Shown here piece by piece: positions 62,779 to 64,000 of a DNA stretch of 64,000 nt. The position numbers were made by a program, and so were the translations under genes. A model generated the notes under the pieces. The model did not search any database. It was given only the letters and a program-made list of their open reading frames with translations, and was not told the DNA's origin. Position 1 is the first letter of the stretch; the number at the start of each line of letters is the position of its first letter. The stretch is from Aquibium microcysteis (GTDB taxonomy: Bacteria > Pseudomonadota > Alphaproteobacteria > Rhizobiales > Rhizobiaceae): NCBI RefSeq assembly GCF_014495845.1, contig NZ_CP061080.1, positions 361,001 to 425,000 on the forward strand, written 5' to 3'.

Positions 62779-63207
62779 TCATCGCCTGCCTGCCCAGTCT
62801 CGTCCAACGCCGGGAGACCGCCGACATGGGCGGCCGTCCGGCGCTCGATCAGCCAGGGCCCTATCTGGCGATGTTCCGGGTAAGGTGCCTGATCGCCAAA
62901 TCCTGACTAATCAAAGAAGGTTTTGATGACAAGCCGAAACTGAGACCGGTGGTGCGGGAACGGTCATGCCCGCGCGGGTGCTGTCTCTCGACGGCACTGG
63001 AGATGGGCGCGTTGGCAGGTGAAGCGCGGGCTGTGCGAACCGGCGAACCATGGCCGACCACCGACGAGATGACGATCTTCCGCGCCGGGCGGAGACCTTC
63101 CCGACGCGGATTTCCGGCGTGATGTGCCCGGCGTATCGTGCCGGTTGCCGCGCCGAAGGATGACGCCGCCCGAGCCTCGGCCGGTATCGGTCTTCAGCCC
63201 TCTCCGT
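62779..63207. other. Region upstream of the sigma factor gene
   Basis: 429 bp. An A/T-richer stretch near 62895-62935 (ATCCTGACTAATCAAAG) may hold the sigma-gene promoter. Other open frames are Arg/Pro-rich and mutually overlapping; no gene recognised. Confidence 0.4.
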
Positions 63208-63402
63208 TCAGTTGCCCGAGCAGGAGCCTTCGCCGCGCGAAGGCCGGATTGCCGAGAGGCGCGGAGCCTGCGGCCGCGCGGCGGCCTTGTCGGCGAGCGT
63301 CCTGTTCCGGACGGGCTCGCGCGTGGCCGGCATGGCGCCCCAGGGTGTCCACTGCGCGGGGCGGGCGCGGGAGCGATCGGACTGTCTGACATGCAGGGTC
63401 AT
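63208..63402 (-). CDS. Small hypothetical protein, 64 residues
   Basis: The ORF begins MTLHVRQSDRSRARPAQWTP and is Arg/Ala/Pro-rich with no recognised domain. Its case rests on a perfect AGGAGG seven bases before the ATG and an A/T-rich region beyond it that includes TTAACCAT (63424-63431 on the minus strand), a CtrA-type half-site. Codon use and composition are otherwise like non-coding frames nearby. It could be a real small basic protein or a leader of the iron locus. Confidence 0.35.
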   Translation of the reverse strand: MTLHVRQSDRSRARPAQWTPWGAMPATREPVRNRTLADKAAARPQAPRLSAIRPSRGEGSCSGN

Positions 63403-63506
63403 GCGTCTGCCTCCTCTTTCCGTATGGTTAACAGTTTGGGTGGCAAACCGTCCGGATTTGAGGCCGAGGCATCGCCGAAATGTGGCGACGGCGGATGGCG
63501 CCGCGT

Positions 63507-64000
63507 TCAGGAACCGCCGTCGAGATGCCGGCGGGCGGCGTAGAGCGACACGGCCGCCGCATTGGAGACGTTGAGCGAACGGATCGCGCCCGGCATCTCG
63601 AGCCGGGCGAGCGCGGTCACCGTCTCGCGCGTCTTCTGGCGCAGGCCCTTGCCCTCGGCGCCGAGCACCAGCGCCAGGCGGTCGCCGGAGAGCGTCCCCT
63701 CGAGCACCGCCGGTCCTTCGGAGTCGAGACCGATGCTGGTGAAGCCGGCCGCGTGGATCTCGTCCAGCGCGGCTGCAAGGTTCTTCACCTCGATCATGTC
63801 GATGTGCTCCAGCGCGCCCGAGGCGGCCTTGGCCAGCACGCCCGATTCGGCCGGGCTGTGGCGCGACGTCGTCACCAGCGCGCCGGCGCCGAAGGCCACC
63901 GCCGAGCGCAGGATCGCGCCGACATTGTGCGGGTCCGTCACCTGGTCGAGCACCAGGATCAGCGGCGTGTCCGACAGCGCCGACAGCGCCTTGGGCTTCA
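63507..64000 (-). CDS. rlmB: TrmH-family 23S rRNA (guanosine-2'-O-)-methyltransferase RlmB, C-terminal part
   Basis: About 164 C-terminal residues of a SPOUT methyltransferase; the start lies beyond the window. All three SpoU motifs are present: DQVTDPHNVGAILRSAVAFG, LALVLGAEGKGLRQ and IRSLNVSNAAAVSLYAARRH. RlmB methylates G2251 of 23S rRNA using S-adenosylmethionine through a knotted dimer. A tRNA methyltransferase (TrmH) is the alternative, but sequence around motif 2 favours RlmB. Confidence 0.88.
   Translation of the reverse strand, partial: KPKALSALSDTPLILVLDQVTDPHNVGAILRSAVAFGAGALVTTSRHSPAESGVLAKAASGALEHIDMIEVKNLAAALDEIHAAGFTSIGLDSEGPAVLEGTLSGDRLALVLGAEGKGLRQKTRETVTALARLEMPGAIRSLNVSNAAAVSLYAARRHLDGGS

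Noticed and set aside
62964..63543. Longer overlapping frames on both strands before rlmB
   Set aside because: Arg/Pro/Gly-rich, mutually overlapping and without ribosome sites; only the 64-codon frame has a strong site.

Overview
The window is about 64 kb of high-GC DNA from an alphaproteobacterium, most likely Hyphomicrobiales (Rhizobiales). This rests on the gene families (Liv-type ABC importers, AsnC/Lrp regulators, an Omp25/31-type barrel, TadE/TadG-like proteins), dense ATGA/GTGA stop-start overlaps, and abundant G/C-rich intergenic palindromes. The genus cannot be fixed from sequence reading alone. Both ends cut through genes: an indolepyruvate ferredoxin oxidoreductase on the left and rlmB on the right.

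Layout. 0-9.5 kb: indolepyruvate oxidoreductase with a divergent AsnC-type regulator, an orphan znuA with a Zur-like site, a branched-chain-amino-acid-type binding protein, a HepT/MntA toxin-antitoxin pair, a DUF1801 protein and a livGFHM operon. 9.5-11.7 kb: an EamA exporter and a DUF4143 ATPase whose start codon lies in a long AT-rich inverted repeat. 11.7-26.8 kb: a one-directional array on the minus strand that reads as tryptophan/kynurenine breakdown through anthranilate and 2-aminobenzoyl-CoA. It holds a bifunctional aminobenzoyl-CoA monooxygenase/reductase, SDR, MarR, enoyl-CoA hydratase, acyl-CoA dehydrogenase, aminobenzoate-CoA ligase, kynU, kynA, a binding protein, livHMGF-type transporter genes and a RidA-family protein. 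Just beyond it, on the plus strand, lie a formamidase-like hydrolase and a stand-alone Lrp ligand-binding domain.

26.9-33.8 kb is repeat-rich: 271-bp tandem units, a block of about 408-bp units in an A-B-A-B order, an MFS transporter and one frameshifted small gene. 33.8-38.3 kb carries a DEAD-box helicase, nadK, tRNA-Thr(TGT) and an Mrr-type restriction enzyme. 38.3-41.3 kb is an orphan TadG-TadE-TadE triplet whose first protein has a large glycine-rich repeat region.

41.4-54.4 kb combines leuCD, divergent hyuAB, a LacI regulator, a ribose-type ABC importer and a histidinol-dehydrogenase-family enzyme. A shared 12-mer in the leuC/hyuA and lacI/transporter intergenic regions suggests that one LacI protein controls both sets. 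54.6-62.8 kb is an iron/heme acquisition locus: sigma factor, anti-sigma FecR, a TonB-dependent receptor carrying a second, Omp25-like beta-barrel at its C terminus, and exbB-exbD-tonB.
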